Source: Caballeronia hypogeia
GTDB lineage: Bacteria; Pseudomonadota; Gammaproteobacteria; Burkholderiales; Burkholderiaceae
Length of the DNA: 64,000 bases
Assembly: GCF_001544875.2 (NCBI RefSeq)
Contig: NZ_FCOA02000035.1
Span: forward strand, 1 to 64,000
Direction of reading: 5' to 3'
In this document: one piece after another, positions 42,576-51,412 of the stretch
Layout of the letters: every line of letters begins with the position of its first letter
Position numbering within the stretch: the first letter of the stretch is position 1
Made by a program: the position numbers and the translations under genes
The notes under the pieces: model-generated
The model's database searches: none
What the model saw: only the letters and a program-made list of their open reading frames with translations
Told to the model about the DNA's origin: nothing

Positions 42576-43088
42576 CTAGAACTTGTGCCGCATGCCGACG
42601 CGCAGGGACACCTGCTTGTCGGTCGTGGATGGCGTGAGCCCGGTGATCTGCGCGACCGCGCCTTGTCCGAGCGAATCGGTGCCGCTTGCCTTCTCGTAGA
42701 CCGCGACGGTGTAGACATCGGTGCGCCTGGAGAGAGAGTAATCGACGCCCGCGCTGAAGAGGTTGTAGTTCGCGCCGCCCTTTCCGCCCGCGCCGCCGTT
42801 GCGCGTGTAGTCGTAGGCGACGCCCGCCAGCAGCGAAGGCGTGAAGTGATACTTTCCGTTTATCTCGAAGTTGTTGAACGCCGCGGTGCCGCTATATCGA
42901 AGCGCATTCGGACCCGATGCGGAACCCATGTCCTCGAAGCGCGTATTCGAGTAAGTGAAGTTGATGTTGGCCGCTCCGATGTTCACGCCCCCGCCGACGC
43001 CCACGATTTCCAGCATCTTCGCCGACGCATACCCCGCGAACACGGGATTGCTCTCCGGACTCGTCGGGCTGCCGAAGCTACCGGAACA
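42576..43088 (-). pseudogene. Porin pseudogene, C-terminal half only
   Basis: The frame encodes about 170 residues that match the second half of a Burkholderia-type porin: NPVFAGYASAKMLEIVG, GAANINFTYSNTRFEDMG, NFEINGKYHFTPSLLAGVAYDYT, FSAGVDYSLSRRTDVYTVAVYEKASG and the final strand VSLRVGMRHKF. Upstream of about 43088 homology stops abruptly; the remaining in-frame residues to 43169 are not porin-like and there is no signal peptide. The 5' half has been lost, probably by deletion next to the GntR gene at 43168. It should not yield an inserted barrel. Confidence 0.8.
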
Positions 43089-43167
43089 AGACACGTCTTC
43101 TTCACGCTCGCTTCCTACGATGCAGGAGGCCTGAGAGCGCCGCTGTGTCGGCAGAAGGCTCACTGAC

Positions 43168-44061
43168 ATGATCGACCGCTCGATTGCGACGCAAATCCTC
43201 GAACTGATCCGAACCGAAGGCCTGATGGCCGGCGCTCATCTCCCCGCCCAGATGCTCGCGGACCGGCTGCGCGTGTCGCGCTCGCCGGTGAACGAGGCCC
43301 TTGCGCTGCTGCACGAGAAAGGCGTCCTCACGCGCGAGAAGAATCGCGGGTTCTTCGTCGCGAAGCCGGTGATCGAGTCGCTCTCGGATGTGGTCGATGA
43401 ACTCGGTCTCGAACAGACCGACATCGTCACGAGCGTGTACTTCCAGATTGCCGACGACCGCCTGAAAGGCGCGCTGCCCGACGAGTTCTCCGAGCAGATG
43501 ATCCGCAACCGCTACGGCCTGACGAGCGCGCAACTGACGTCCGTGCTCACCCGCATCTCGCAGGAAGGCTGGGCCGAGCGCAAGCCCGGCTACGGCTGGC
43601 AGTTCTCGCCGATGCTCACCACGCCCGACAGCCTGCTCAAGTCATATCGCCTGCGTCTCGCGCTGGAGCCCGCCGCGTTGCTGGAACCGGGGTATCGGCT
43701 GGAGAAGAAAGTGCTGGAGCGTTGCCGCGATGTGGAGAAGCATCTGCTCGCGGGCGGCATCGAAACCGATACGGCCGATCAGTTGCACGAGCGCGGCGTG
43801 CGTTTTCACGAGTCGCTGGTGGAGGCATCGGGCAACAGCTTTTTCATCGACACGATCAGGCGCGTGAATCGCGTGCGCCGCCTGCTCTCCTATCGCTCGA
43901 TGCAGCATCGCGAGCGTTACGTCGAACACGCGAAACAGCATCTCGAAGTGCTCGAACTGCTCGAACGCGAGAAGAACGAGGAAGCGTCCGAGGCGATGCG
44001 CCAGCATCTTTTGCATACGCTCGATGCGCTCACGCGCATCAGCGAGATTCTCGAACCCTAA
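43168..44061 (+). CDS. GntR-family regulator
   Basis: 297 residues: winged helix (IATQILELIRTEGLMAGAHLPAQMLADRLRVSRSPVNEALALLHEKGVL), then a second winged-helix-like segment (MIRNRYGLTSAQLTSVLTRISQEGWAERKPGYGW) and an FCD domain (YRLRLALEPAALLEPGY, HERGVRFHESLVEASGN). The doubled DNA-binding-like region is unusual but known in one GntR subgroup. Start has AAGG ten bases upstream. The signal-less binding protein follows after eight bases, so they are one transcript. Confidence 0.88.
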   Translation: MIDRSIATQILELIRTEGLMAGAHLPAQMLADRLRVSRSPVNEALALLHEKGVLTREKNRGFFVAKPVIESLSDVVDELGLEQTDIVTSVYFQIADDRLKGALPDEFSEQMIRNRYGLTSAQLTSVLTRISQEGWAERKPGYGWQFSPMLTTPDSLLKSYRLRLALEPAALLEPGYRLEKKVLERCRDVEKHLLAGGIETDTADQLHERGVRFHESLVEASGNSFFIDTIRRVNRVRRLLSYRSMQHRERYVEHAKQHLEVLELLEREKNEEASEAMRQHLLHTLDALTRISEILEP

Positions 44062-44069
44062 TCGTTCCC

Positions 44070-44816
44070 ATGAGCATCGATCAACGAATCGTCAACGCTT
44101 TCACGCCCACGGGCACGCTGCGCCCGTCCATCAATCTCGGCAATCCGATTCTCGCCAACAGGCACGCGACGACCGGCGAGCCTTTCGGCGTGTCCGTCGA
44201 TCTCGCGCGCGCGTTCGCGCGGCACCTCGGCGTCGAACTCGAACTCGTCGTGTTCGACGCGGCGGGCAAGTCGGTGCAGGCCGTGAGCGAGGAGCGCGCG
44301 GACTTCGGCTTCTTCGCGATCGATCCGTTGCGCGGCGAAACCATCGCGTTCACCGCGCCATACGTGTTGATCGAAGGCTTCTATCTCGTGCGCGACGATT
44401 CACCGGTCCGGACCAACGCCGATGTCGATCATGCGCATCACCGCGTGGCCGTCGGCAAGGGCAGCGCGTATGACCTGTTCCTGACGCGCGAACTGAAGGC
44501 GGCGCAGATCGTCCGCGCGCCGACTTCGCCCGCCGTCGTGCGGACTTTCATCGACGAGAATCTCGAAGTCGCCGCGGGCGTGAAGCAGCGACTCGAAGCC
44601 GATGCGCGAGAATTCCCCGGCCTGCGTCTGCTCGACGAGCGCTTCATGGTCATCCGTCAGGCGATGGGCCTGCCGAAGAGCCGCGGGACGGCAGCAGCGG
44701 ACGTGCTCGCGCGCTTCGTCGAGGAGATGAAGGCATCGGGCTTCGTCGCGGATGCGCTCGCGCGTCACGGGATCGCAGGCGCGTCGGTCGCGCCCGCCGG
44801 CGACGCCACGGCCTGA
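44070..44816 (+). CDS. Family 3 solute-binding-like protein without a signal peptide
   Basis: 248 residues from ATG 44070. The fold is that of amino-acid binding proteins (SBP_bac_3): TLRPSINLGNPI, GVSVDLARAFARHLGVELELVVFD, RADFGFFAIDPLRGETIAFTAPYVLIEGFYLV, FLDExFMVIRQAMGLP-type end. Unlike family members it starts directly with MSIDQRIVNAFTPTGTLR and has no signal, so it should stay in the cytoplasm, perhaps as an enzyme of the cyclohexadienyl dehydratase/ligand sensor type. It follows a GntR regulator by eight bases. Its stop is seven bases from the convergent LysR. Confidence 0.75.
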   Translation: MSIDQRIVNAFTPTGTLRPSINLGNPILANRHATTGEPFGVSVDLARAFARHLGVELELVVFDAAGKSVQAVSEERADFGFFAIDPLRGETIAFTAPYVLIEGFYLVRDDSPVRTNADVDHAHHRVAVGKGSAYDLFLTRELKAAQIVRAPTSPAVVRTFIDENLEVAAGVKQRLEADAREFPGLRLLDERFMVIRQAMGLPKSRGTAAADVLARFVEEMKASGFVADALARHGIAGASVAPAGDATA

Positions 44817-44823
44817 AAACCGT

Positions 44824-45729
44824 TCAGCCGTTCGCTTCCACGTACTGGTTCGCCGCGCCGGTCAGCCACGTCTCGAACGCTTCGAGCAGCGGCGAGTTCT
44901 GCTTGTCCTCCGGATACACGAGGTAGTAGCCCTTTTCGCTGCGCAAGAACAGATCGCAGGGCAGCACGAGTTCGCCGATTTCCAGTTCATGCGCGACCAG
45001 AAAGCGCGGCACGAGCGCAATGCCGAGTCCCGCTCGCGCCGCTTCCACGAGCATCGAAAACAGCTCGTAGCGCTGCCCTTTCATGCAGTCGACCTCATGC
45101 AGGCCCGCGAGCGCGAGGTACTGCCGCCACGCGTCGGGACGCGCCGACTGATGCAGCAACGTCGACTGCGCAAGCTCGGCCGCCGACAGTGTCTTGCGCC
45201 CGTCGAGCAGACGCGGGCTGCATACGGCCGTGATCTCCTCTCCGAACAGATACTTCGTGATCGCGCCGGGCCACACGCGCTCGCCGAAGTGGATCGCGGC
45301 ATCGAACGGTGTATCGGTGAAAAGGAACGGCTCCGCGCGCGTCGTCAGATTCACGATGATGCGCTCGTGCTTCGCATAGAACTCGGGCATGCGCGGAATC
45401 AGCCAGCGCGTGGCGAATGTCGGAATGACGGCGAGTTCGAGCACGCCGCCCGCGTTGCGATAGGCCATCGCATCCAGCGTGTCGCGCTCGATGCGATCCA
45501 GATGCCGGCGCACCTGCTCCGCATAGTGCTTGCCCACCTCGGTCAGGCTCAGGCGCTTCTTGAAGCGGTTGAACAGCGGCAAGCCCAGATACTCCTCCAG
45601 TCCCGCGACCTGCCGGCCCACCGCGCTTTGCGTGAGCGCGAGCTCGTCGGCGCTGCGCGTGAAGCTCAGGTGACGCGCGGCCGCTTCGAAGGCGATCAGC
45701 GCCTCCATGCTCGGGATTCTTCTTCTCAC
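44824..45729 (-). CDS. LysR-family regulator, GcvA-like
   Basis: 301 residues from the GTG at 45729, which has GGAGGA seven bases upstream; the open frame begins at a TTG at 45744 and an ATG exists at 45708. The N-terminus MRRRIPSMEALIAFEAAARHLSFTRSADELALTQSAVGRQVAGLEEYLG is the GcvA-type HTH. It is divergent from the small gene and NDH-2 at 45854-47341 and may control them. Confidence 0.9.
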   Translation of the reverse strand: MRRRIPSMEALIAFEAAARHLSFTRSADELALTQSAVGRQVAGLEEYLGLPLFNRFKKRLSLTEVGKHYAEQVRRHLDRIERDTLDAMAYRNAGGVLELAVIPTFATRWLIPRMPEFYAKHERIIVNLTTRAEPFLFTDTPFDAAIHFGERVWPGAITKYLFGEEITAVCSPRLLDGRKTLSAAELAQSTLLHQSARPDAWRQYLALAGLHEVDCMKGQRYELFSMLVEAARAGLGIALVPRFLVAHELEIGELVLPCDLFLRSEKGYYLVYPEDKQNSPLLEAFETWLTGAANQYVEANG

Positions 45730-45853
45730 AGATCGTTCCTCCAACGCACAACATCACGCATTTATATCGCTTGCTGCAAAACATACGTCACAACAACAAT
45801 GGACCGAAAGAGTTTCCGACATTTTTTATTCACGCTTCTTTCGAGCCATCGAC

Positions 45854-46036
45854 ATGACGACCTTCGCTTACGACCCGTTCCCGCTCGCCGACGACCGCGC
45901 GCATTCCCAGATCGCGGAACTCGTCGCCCCGCCTTCGACGTATGCCGTCCTGCTGCGCGCGCCGATGTCGTCTATCGCGAGCAACGTCTCCGAACGCGCG
46001 GACGTCTCCTCGGTCGCCATTCTCGGCTACAACTGA
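45854..46036 (+). CDS. Small protein upstream of NDH-2
   Basis: 60 residues, MTTFAYDPFPLADDRAH to SSVAILGYN, with one weakly hydrophobic stretch (TYAVLLRAPMSSIASNV). It ends 12 bases before the NDH-2 start. The composition is protein-like, but no strong ribosome site is visible, so support comes mostly from operon position and frame. Function unknown. Confidence 0.5.
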   Translation: MTTFAYDPFPLADDRAHSQIAELVAPPSTYAVLLRAPMSSIASNVSERADVSSVAILGYN

Positions 46037-46048
46037 CGGAGGCGCGAG

Positions 46049-47341
46049 ATGCATCGTATCGTCATCGTCGGAGGCGGCGCGGGCGGGCTGGAACTGGCGA
46101 CGCGGCTGGGCGACAGCCTCGGCCGCACGCGGCGCGCGCAGGTCACGCTCGTCGATTGCCGCCCCACGCACGTCTGGAAACCGCTGTTGCACGAGGTCGC
46201 GACCGGCAGCCTCGACATTCAGGTGCATCAGATCGAATATGCGGCGCAGGCCCGCTGGCATCACTTCGAGTTCGTGCATGGCGCGCTCGACGGCCTCGAC
46301 CGTGGCGCGAAGCATCTGCACATCGCGCCACCCGCGGAAAGCGAGCACATGATGCCGACGCGCACCGTCGAGTACGACACGCTCGTACTCGCCCTCGGCA
46401 GCCGGACGCATTTCTTCGGCGTGCCGGGCGCGGCGGAGCACAGCATCGCGCTCGATACGGTGGAGCAGGCCGAGCGTCTGCGCCAGCGGCTGTTACAGGC
46501 ATGCGTGCGGCATTCGGGCAGACATGGCGAGGGCTCGCGCACGGCGGCCAATGTCGCGATCATCGGCGGCGGCGCGACGGGCGTCGAACTCGCGGCCGAG
46601 TTGCGCAGGATGGAGATCGAGTTGCGCCGCTTCGGCCTGCATTCGAGCGCACGCGACAGCGATATCCGCGTCACGCTCATCGAAGCGGGACCGCGCGTGC
46701 TGCCGGCGCTGCCGCCCGAAGTCTCCGCCACCACCGAAGCCTTGCTGGCCAGACTGAATATCGAGGTATCGGTGGGCGATCCGGTCACCGACGTGTCGCC
46801 GCATGCGCTGACCACGCGCAGCGGCCGCGCGATTCCCGTCGATCTGACCATCTGGGCGGCGGGCATCAAGGCGCCGGACTGCCTTGCCGCGCTCGATGGC
46901 CTGCCGGTCAATCGCATCAATCAGCTCAAGGTGACGCGCACGCTGCGGAGCGAAGCCGATGACAACGTGTTCGCGCTCGGCGACTGCGCAAGCTGCTCGT
47001 GGACCGATGGCAAGATGGTCCCGCCGCGCGCGCAGGCCGCGCATCAGCAGGCGCTGTTTCTGGCGAAGGCGTTGAAGTCACGCGTGGCCGGGCGGCCGAT
47101 CGGCGAGTTCACGTACTCGGACTACGGTTCACTAGTGTCGCTCGGGCATGTATCGGCAGTGGGCAGCTTGCCCGGCGCGCTCGGCAAGAACCTGATCGTG
47201 CGCGGCTTCATGGCGAAGCTCATGTACGCGGCGCTGTATCGCAAGCATCTCGCGGCGGTGTCGGGCTTGCGGCGGTCGCTTGCCAGTCTCGCGATGCATG
47301 CGTTGCGGCGTGTGACCACGCCGCGCGTCAAGCTGCACTGA
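46049..47341 (+). CDS. ndh: Type II NADH:quinone oxidoreductase (NDH-2)
   Basis: 430 residues with two Rossmann dinucleotide motifs: FAD binding IVIVGGGAGGLELATRLGD at the start, NAD binding NVAIIGGGATGVELAAEL near residue 170, and the FAD Asp motif NVFALGDCASC near 310. AQAAHQQALFLAKAL and the C-terminal amphipathic region (MAKLMYAALYRKHL) fit membrane-attached NDH-2, which passes electrons from NADH to ubiquinone without pumping protons. GGAGG precedes the start. Confidence 0.92.
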   Translation: MHRIVIVGGGAGGLELATRLGDSLGRTRRAQVTLVDCRPTHVWKPLLHEVATGSLDIQVHQIEYAAQARWHHFEFVHGALDGLDRGAKHLHIAPPAESEHMMPTRTVEYDTLVLALGSRTHFFGVPGAAEHSIALDTVEQAERLRQRLLQACVRHSGRHGEGSRTAANVAIIGGGATGVELAAELRRMEIELRRFGLHSSARDSDIRVTLIEAGPRVLPALPPEVSATTEALLARLNIEVSVGDPVTDVSPHALTTRSGRAIPVDLTIWAAGIKAPDCLAALDGLPVNRINQLKVTRTLRSEADDNVFALGDCASCSWTDGKMVPPRAQAAHQQALFLAKALKSRVAGRPIGEFTYSDYGSLVSLGHVSAVGSLPGALGKNLIVRGFMAKLMYAALYRKHLAAVSGLRRSLASLAMHALRRVTTPRVKLH

Positions 47342-47359
47342 CGTCGCTGAATCGCGCGA

Positions 47360-48763
47360 TCACGGCCGTTCCGCCGTGGCCGCGTGCGTATCGCGATGGA
47401 GAACCTTGAGTAGCTGGCTGACCGTCATCGCGGCAACCGGCACGCCGAGCGCGAAGTACGAACTGTCGATCCCATAAGGATTGCCCGCAATGAACCACGA
47501 AATCGTCGCGACGATGGACAGCACGATGCCCGTCATCGCGCCTCGCGGCGTGCCGAAGCGCGGCGCGTAGAAGCACAGCAGGATCATCACGGCGAGCGTC
47601 GCCCTGAGCGACTTGCCAAGGAACGCGATCAGCAGGATCTTGCTTGCAAAGAGCGCGAGCACCAGCGGAATCAGGCCGATCACGACCGTGGTGATGCGAA
47701 TGAAGCGCAACGACGAACGATCGTCGCCCTGCTTCCTGAAGAGCGGTTCGTAGAAATCGCGCAGCAGCAGCGTGCCCGATGCGATCGTGCTCGCCGAGAT
47801 TCCGCCGAACAGCGCGCCGGCCAGTCCGATCACGACGATGCTCGCCGAGAACGGCGGCATATGCGCGATCAGCACCGGGAAGGCATCGATCGATCTGATG
47901 CCCGGATACAGGTACGCGCTGCTTACGCCGATCAGCGCGACGATCGCACCGAACGGGATCATCAGCGCCGCGACGTAGTAGCACGCGCGCCGTGCGCCAC
48001 GGTCGTCGGGCGTCGTGACAATGCCCTGGATCACGTACTGCGTCGCGAAGATCGAGCCGATGCCCGCGATCATCCACGCGACGATCTGCGAGAGTCCGAC
48101 GCCGGCGATATCGAACATGCGCGGCGCGAGCGCGCTCCGCAAATGCGCATAGCCGCCCGACTGCGTGAGCGCGAACGCGAGCGCCAGCACGATGCCCACA
48201 TACTTGATGATCGCGTTCAGCGTGTTGGTGTAGATCACCGAGCGGAATCCGCCGACCGTCACGAAGAAGATCGCCACCAGACCGACGATGACGGTCGCCA
48301 CGCCGCGATCGATCTGCATGACCGCGCCCAGCACCGCGCCGCCGCTCGCATACAGCGCGACCGCGACCACGTTCAGCGAGAAGATCGTCAGCACCGACGC
48401 GGCGTAGCGCACGCCCTTTCCATACGTCTGTTCGAGAATCGCGGATATCGTGTTGAGCTTCGTGCGCCGGTAGCGGCCGACGAGCAGCACGCCGAGCAAC
48501 AGGAAGCCCATCGACAGCGCGACGAGATTCCATCCCGCCGAGATGCCGTCCTCGAAACCCTTCTGCGCGGTGCCGATGCTCACCGAGCTGCCGATGAACT
48601 CCGACAGCATCAGCGCCGCGATCAGCCACGGAGCGAAGGCTTTGCCGCCCTCGGTGAAGCCCGCGCTGCTCGATGCATGCCGGCGAACGCTATAACCCAT
48701 GAAAGCGATCAGCGCGAAGTAGATCGCGGTGACGCCGATGATCAACGTGACTCGTGTCAACAC
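47360..48763 (-). CDS. Sodium:solute symporter (SSS family)
   Basis: 467 residues from a GTG at 48763 with GGAG eight bases upstream. About twelve to thirteen hydrophobic spans with the SSS motif GFRSVIYTNTLNAIIKYVG and GLAGALFGGISASTIASGTLLLRDFYEPLF. It takes up an organic solute with Na+. It lies 123 bases downstream of the enolase-superfamily dehydratase gene on the same strand and likely carries that enzyme's sugar-acid substrate. Confidence 0.9.
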   Translation of the reverse strand: MLTRVTLIIGVTAIYFALIAFMGYSVRRHASSSAGFTEGGKAFAPWLIAALMLSEFIGSSVSIGTAQKGFEDGISAGWNLVALSMGFLLLGVLLVGRYRRTKLNTISAILEQTYGKGVRYAASVLTIFSLNVVAVALYASGGAVLGAVMQIDRGVATVIVGLVAIFFVTVGGFRSVIYTNTLNAIIKYVGIVLALAFALTQSGGYAHLRSALAPRMFDIAGVGLSQIVAWMIAGIGSIFATQYVIQGIVTTPDDRGARRACYYVAALMIPFGAIVALIGVSSAYLYPGIRSIDAFPVLIAHMPPFSASIVVIGLAGALFGGISASTIASGTLLLRDFYEPLFRKQGDDRSSLRFIRITTVVIGLIPLVLALFASKILLIAFLGKSLRATLAVMILLCFYAPRFGTPRGAMTGIVLSIVATISWFIAGNPYGIDSSYFALGVPVAAMTVSQLLKVLHRDTHAATAERP

Positions 48764-48886
48764 TTTCTGTCTCCAGTATGAAAGTGCAAGTGCAAGAAAT
48801 CCGGGCAGCCGCTCTCCCTGCGCAGGTCTGGATGCGCATGCCCGCCTCGAAGGCGTCGGTGGCTTTGCCGGGGGTGCTTCGCTACA

Positions 48887-50092
48887 TCAATGCGACAGGC
48901 GGCTCTCGCGAATCGCCGCGCCTTTGCTTTGCCGGACCTGCGGCAACAGCGCGGTGCCCAGACCCGGGTCGGTGGGGGCGAGCGCGACGCCGTTGCGAAT
49001 GACCGGCAGGCGATCGACGATCTCCGGATACCAGCTCGCGAGCGACGCCCGCACGACTTCCTGATAGATCGCCGTGGGCGCGTGCAGCGCGAGATGCAGA
49101 CCCGCCATCAGCGCCACCGGCCCCGTGCAGTCATGCGGCGCGAGCGGCTTCGCGTACGCTTCCGCGAGCGCCGCGATCTTGCGCGCCTCGGTGATACCGC
49201 CGCACCACGTCAGATCGACCATCACGACATCGAGCGCGTCGGCGGCCAGCATGTCGCGAAAGCTCTTCACGCCCGCGAGGTTCTCGCCGCCGCAGATCGG
49301 CGCGCGCGTCTGGCGGCGCAGATCGGCCACCGCGCTGAAGTTGTCCATCTTCGCGATGGGGTCCTCGACCCACAGCACGTCGAAGTCCGCGAGCGCATTG
49401 CAGATGCGCGCGGCCGCGCGCGCGCCCCACAGGCTGTGCAACTCGCACATGATCTCGATGCGATTGCCCACCGCCTTGCGAATCTTGCGGAACGGCTCGA
49501 GCCCGGCGTTCAGGTCGGCGAGCGTGATGTGGTGCGGGCTCTGCAACGCGAAGTCGTCGAACGGCCAGATCTTCATCGCGCCATAGCCCTCTTCGAGAAG
49601 ACTCTCGGCAAGCGCGCCGGCATCGCGCATGAAGGCGAGCTGGTCGTCGTACGGACCCGTGCTCGTTTCCAGCGATCCGATGCTCCGCCGCGCGCCCTGC
49701 GAAGTATTGAAGTCATAGCCGGCGCAGGTGTTGTACACCGGCACCTGCTCGCGCATGGCGCCGCCCATCGCCACGTGCACCGGCACGCCCGCGCGCTTTC
49801 CGGCCAGGTCCCACAGCGCGATATCGACCGCGCTGGCCGCGCGCACCTCCGCGCTGCTGCTGTTGAAGCCGACATACGAGCCCATCAGTTCCTGCGTGAT
49901 CGCGGTGACATGTTCGGCGGCGCGGCCCAGCAGCGCCGGCGCGACCAGCTCGTGCAACACCGCCTCGACGGCCTGCGCGCCGCGAAAGGTCTCGCCCAGA
50001 CCGGTGAGTCCGTCGTCGGTTTCGATCTCGACCCAGACGAGCTTGGGACGCTGTGGCAGGCGGATGGTGCGGAGGTTGACGATCTTTGGCAC
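48887..50092 (-). CDS. Enolase-superfamily sugar-acid dehydratase (mandelate racemase/galactonate dehydratase group)
   Basis: 401 residues from a GTG at 50092. Enolase superfamily: capping domain, then barrel with metal ligands in IMCELHSLWG, VLWVEDPI and ICGGENLAG, and the general base His in AKPLAPHDCTGP. The KIW motif (YGAMKIWPFDD) is that of the mandelate-racemase subgroup. Members dehydrate aldonic acids to 2-keto-3-deoxy acids. Divergent FadR-type regulator and downstream SSS symporter make a sugar-acid catabolic unit. Exact aldonate not readable; galactonate is only one option. Confidence 0.88.
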   Translation of the reverse strand: MPKIVNLRTIRLPQRPKLVWVEIETDDGLTGLGETFRGAQAVEAVLHELVAPALLGRAAEHVTAITQELMGSYVGFNSSSAEVRAASAVDIALWDLAGKRAGVPVHVAMGGAMREQVPVYNTCAGYDFNTSQGARRSIGSLETSTGPYDDQLAFMRDAGALAESLLEEGYGAMKIWPFDDFALQSPHHITLADLNAGLEPFRKIRKAVGNRIEIMCELHSLWGARAAARICNALADFDVLWVEDPIAKMDNFSAVADLRRQTRAPICGGENLAGVKSFRDMLAADALDVVMVDLTWCGGITEARKIAALAEAYAKPLAPHDCTGPVALMAGLHLALHAPTAIYQEVVRASLASWYPEIVDRLPVIRNGVALAPTDPGLGTALLPQVRQSKGAAIRESRLSH

Positions 50093-50168
50093 GGTGTGAA
50101 ACCCGATTGGCTGGACGTTGAACCGATTCTGTCGACCACGCTTTATGCTGTCAATTTAATCTGCTAGT

Positions 50169-50179
50169 CTGTCTGACAG
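50169..50179. promoter_or_regulatory. GntR-type operator CTGTCTGACAG (copy 1)
   Basis: A perfect palindrome with 5-base arms around one base, containing GTnnnAC, the core of FadR-subfamily operators. It is 23 bases before the regulator start and between the divergent dehydratase and regulator genes. An identical copy is at 51118-51128. Confidence 0.55.
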
Positions 50180-50201
50180 GTTTGAGCCACCAGGAAATAT
50201 C

Positions 50202-50915
50202 ATGCATTCGCTTCGCCCTTCCTCCCAGATTCCCGTGCATACGCGCGACGAATACGCTTACGACCAGTTGCTCGCGTTGATCGGCAGCGGCGAGTTCGAG
50301 ACGGGGGAGCGTCTGCCGGGCGAGCAGACAATGGCGGAGCGCTTCGGCGTGTCGCGCCCCATGCTGCGGCAGGCGCTCGCGCGTTTGCGCTCGGAAGGCA
50401 AGATTCATTCGCGCAAGGGATCGGGCCACTACGTCAGCGCGCAGGAGCCCGCGTCGAAGATTCTTTCGTATGCGACGCTCGGCAGCATTCCCGATGTGCG
50501 CAACTTTCTGGAGTTCCGCCGTAGCCTCGAAGGCGAAAGCGCGGCGTGCGCGGCGCAACTCGGCGACAGGCTCGCGATATCGAAGCTCAAGAAGTGTCAT
50601 GCGCGGCTGGCCGAGGCGTTCTCGTCCGGCGAATCGGGAATCGATCAGGACATCGCGTTTCATATGGCCGTGGCGCAGGCGACCGGCAACCGGTTCTTCG
50701 CGCACACGCTGGGCGCCTTGCTGGAACAGATGAGCTTCAGCATCCGGCTCGTGCGCGATCTGTCGGGCGCGAGCCCGGTCGCGCCGCGTCGTCAGGCGGT
50801 GATCGACGAGCACGCGCGGATCGTCGCGGCCATTGACGCGGGCGACGCGGGGCGCGCCCGCGACGCGATGCGCGACCATATCGAAGGCGGCATCGCACGG
50901 CTCTTCAACAAATGA
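50202..50915 (+). CDS. GntR-family regulator, FadR subfamily
   Basis: 237 residues: HTH (TRDEYAYDQLLALIGSGEFETGERLPGEQTMAERFGVSRPMLRQALARLRSEG) and FCD domain (FRRSLEGESAACAAQL, DIAFHMAVAQATGN with metal-binding His, VIDEHARIVAAIDAGDA). AGGAAA precedes the start. It is divergent from the sugar-acid dehydratase and symporter genes and probably represses them through the CTGTCTGACAG site. Confidence 0.92.
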   Translation: MHSLRPSSQIPVHTRDEYAYDQLLALIGSGEFETGERLPGEQTMAERFGVSRPMLRQALARLRSEGKIHSRKGSGHYVSAQEPASKILSYATLGSIPDVRNFLEFRRSLEGESAACAAQLGDRLAISKLKKCHARLAEAFSSGESGIDQDIAFHMAVAQATGNRFFAHTLGALLEQMSFSIRLVRDLSGASPVAPRRQAVIDEHARIVAAIDAGDAGRARDAMRDHIEGGIARLFNK

Positions 50916-51350
50916 ATCAGGCAGCGCACAGCTTTACGTGTTCGATGCTTCCGACAAGTTGCGGCCGATGTTCGACATCGGCCCCGGGACATGGTTAGAC
51001 ATCCGAATAGGATGATCGGCTGGAGTGGCGGAATTCAGACCTGTGCAGAGGCGTTGTTTCCGTCGGGCAGGGCCTGACTATGAAGTGGACTAACGCGCGC
51101 CAAGAAAATCCCAAAAGCTGTCTGACAGGAAGAGCGACGTCCCCGTCGACTCGCCGCGATGCTCTGTGGGAGAGCGCACACATCGAACTTTCACGGCTGC
51201 GTTCCAGCGCCTAGGATTGCATCAGCCATCGGCACTGGACAAAAGCAGCACACGAGACAGAACACGCGCCGGGGAGACCAGACAACAATGAACAAGGTTT
51301 TATAAGGATGCCGACATGCGTTCACTGTCGACTTCGGGAAAAGCAAGGGG
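50916..51350. other. Intergenic region with second GntR-type operator
   Basis: About 435 bases. No frame looks coding. It holds a perfect second copy of CTGTCTGACAG at 51118-51128 and ends at the terminator of the reductase gene. A promoter or small RNA under the same regulator is possible but nothing more can be shown. Confidence 0.5.
51118..51128. promoter_or_regulatory. GntR-type operator CTGTCTGACAG (copy 2)
   Basis: Identical to the copy at 50169-50179, with one more shared base (G) on the right. It lies 203 bases after the regulator stop, far from any recognised start codon. Confidence 0.5.
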
Positions 51351-51351
51351 C

Positions 51352-51382
51352 AAAAAAAGAAGCGAGCCAAGGCTCGCTTCTT
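51352..51382 (-). terminator. Intrinsic terminator of the Rieske reductase gene
   Basis: On the minus strand AAGAAGCGAGCC and GGCTCGCTTCTT form a perfect 12-bp stem around a 2-base centre, followed by a run of seven T. It lies 30 bases after the reductase stop codon. Confidence 0.85.
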
Positions 51383-51412
51383 CTTCATCCGAGGTGCGCC
51401 GAAGCGCAGGCA

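Noticed and set aside
44953..46600. Long plus-strand frame overlapping the LysR and NDH-2 genes
   Set aside because: Overlaps two clear genes and has shadow composition.
48890..50167. Plus-strand frame opposite the enolase-superfamily gene
   Set aside because: Shadow; metal-ligand motifs are on the minus strand.
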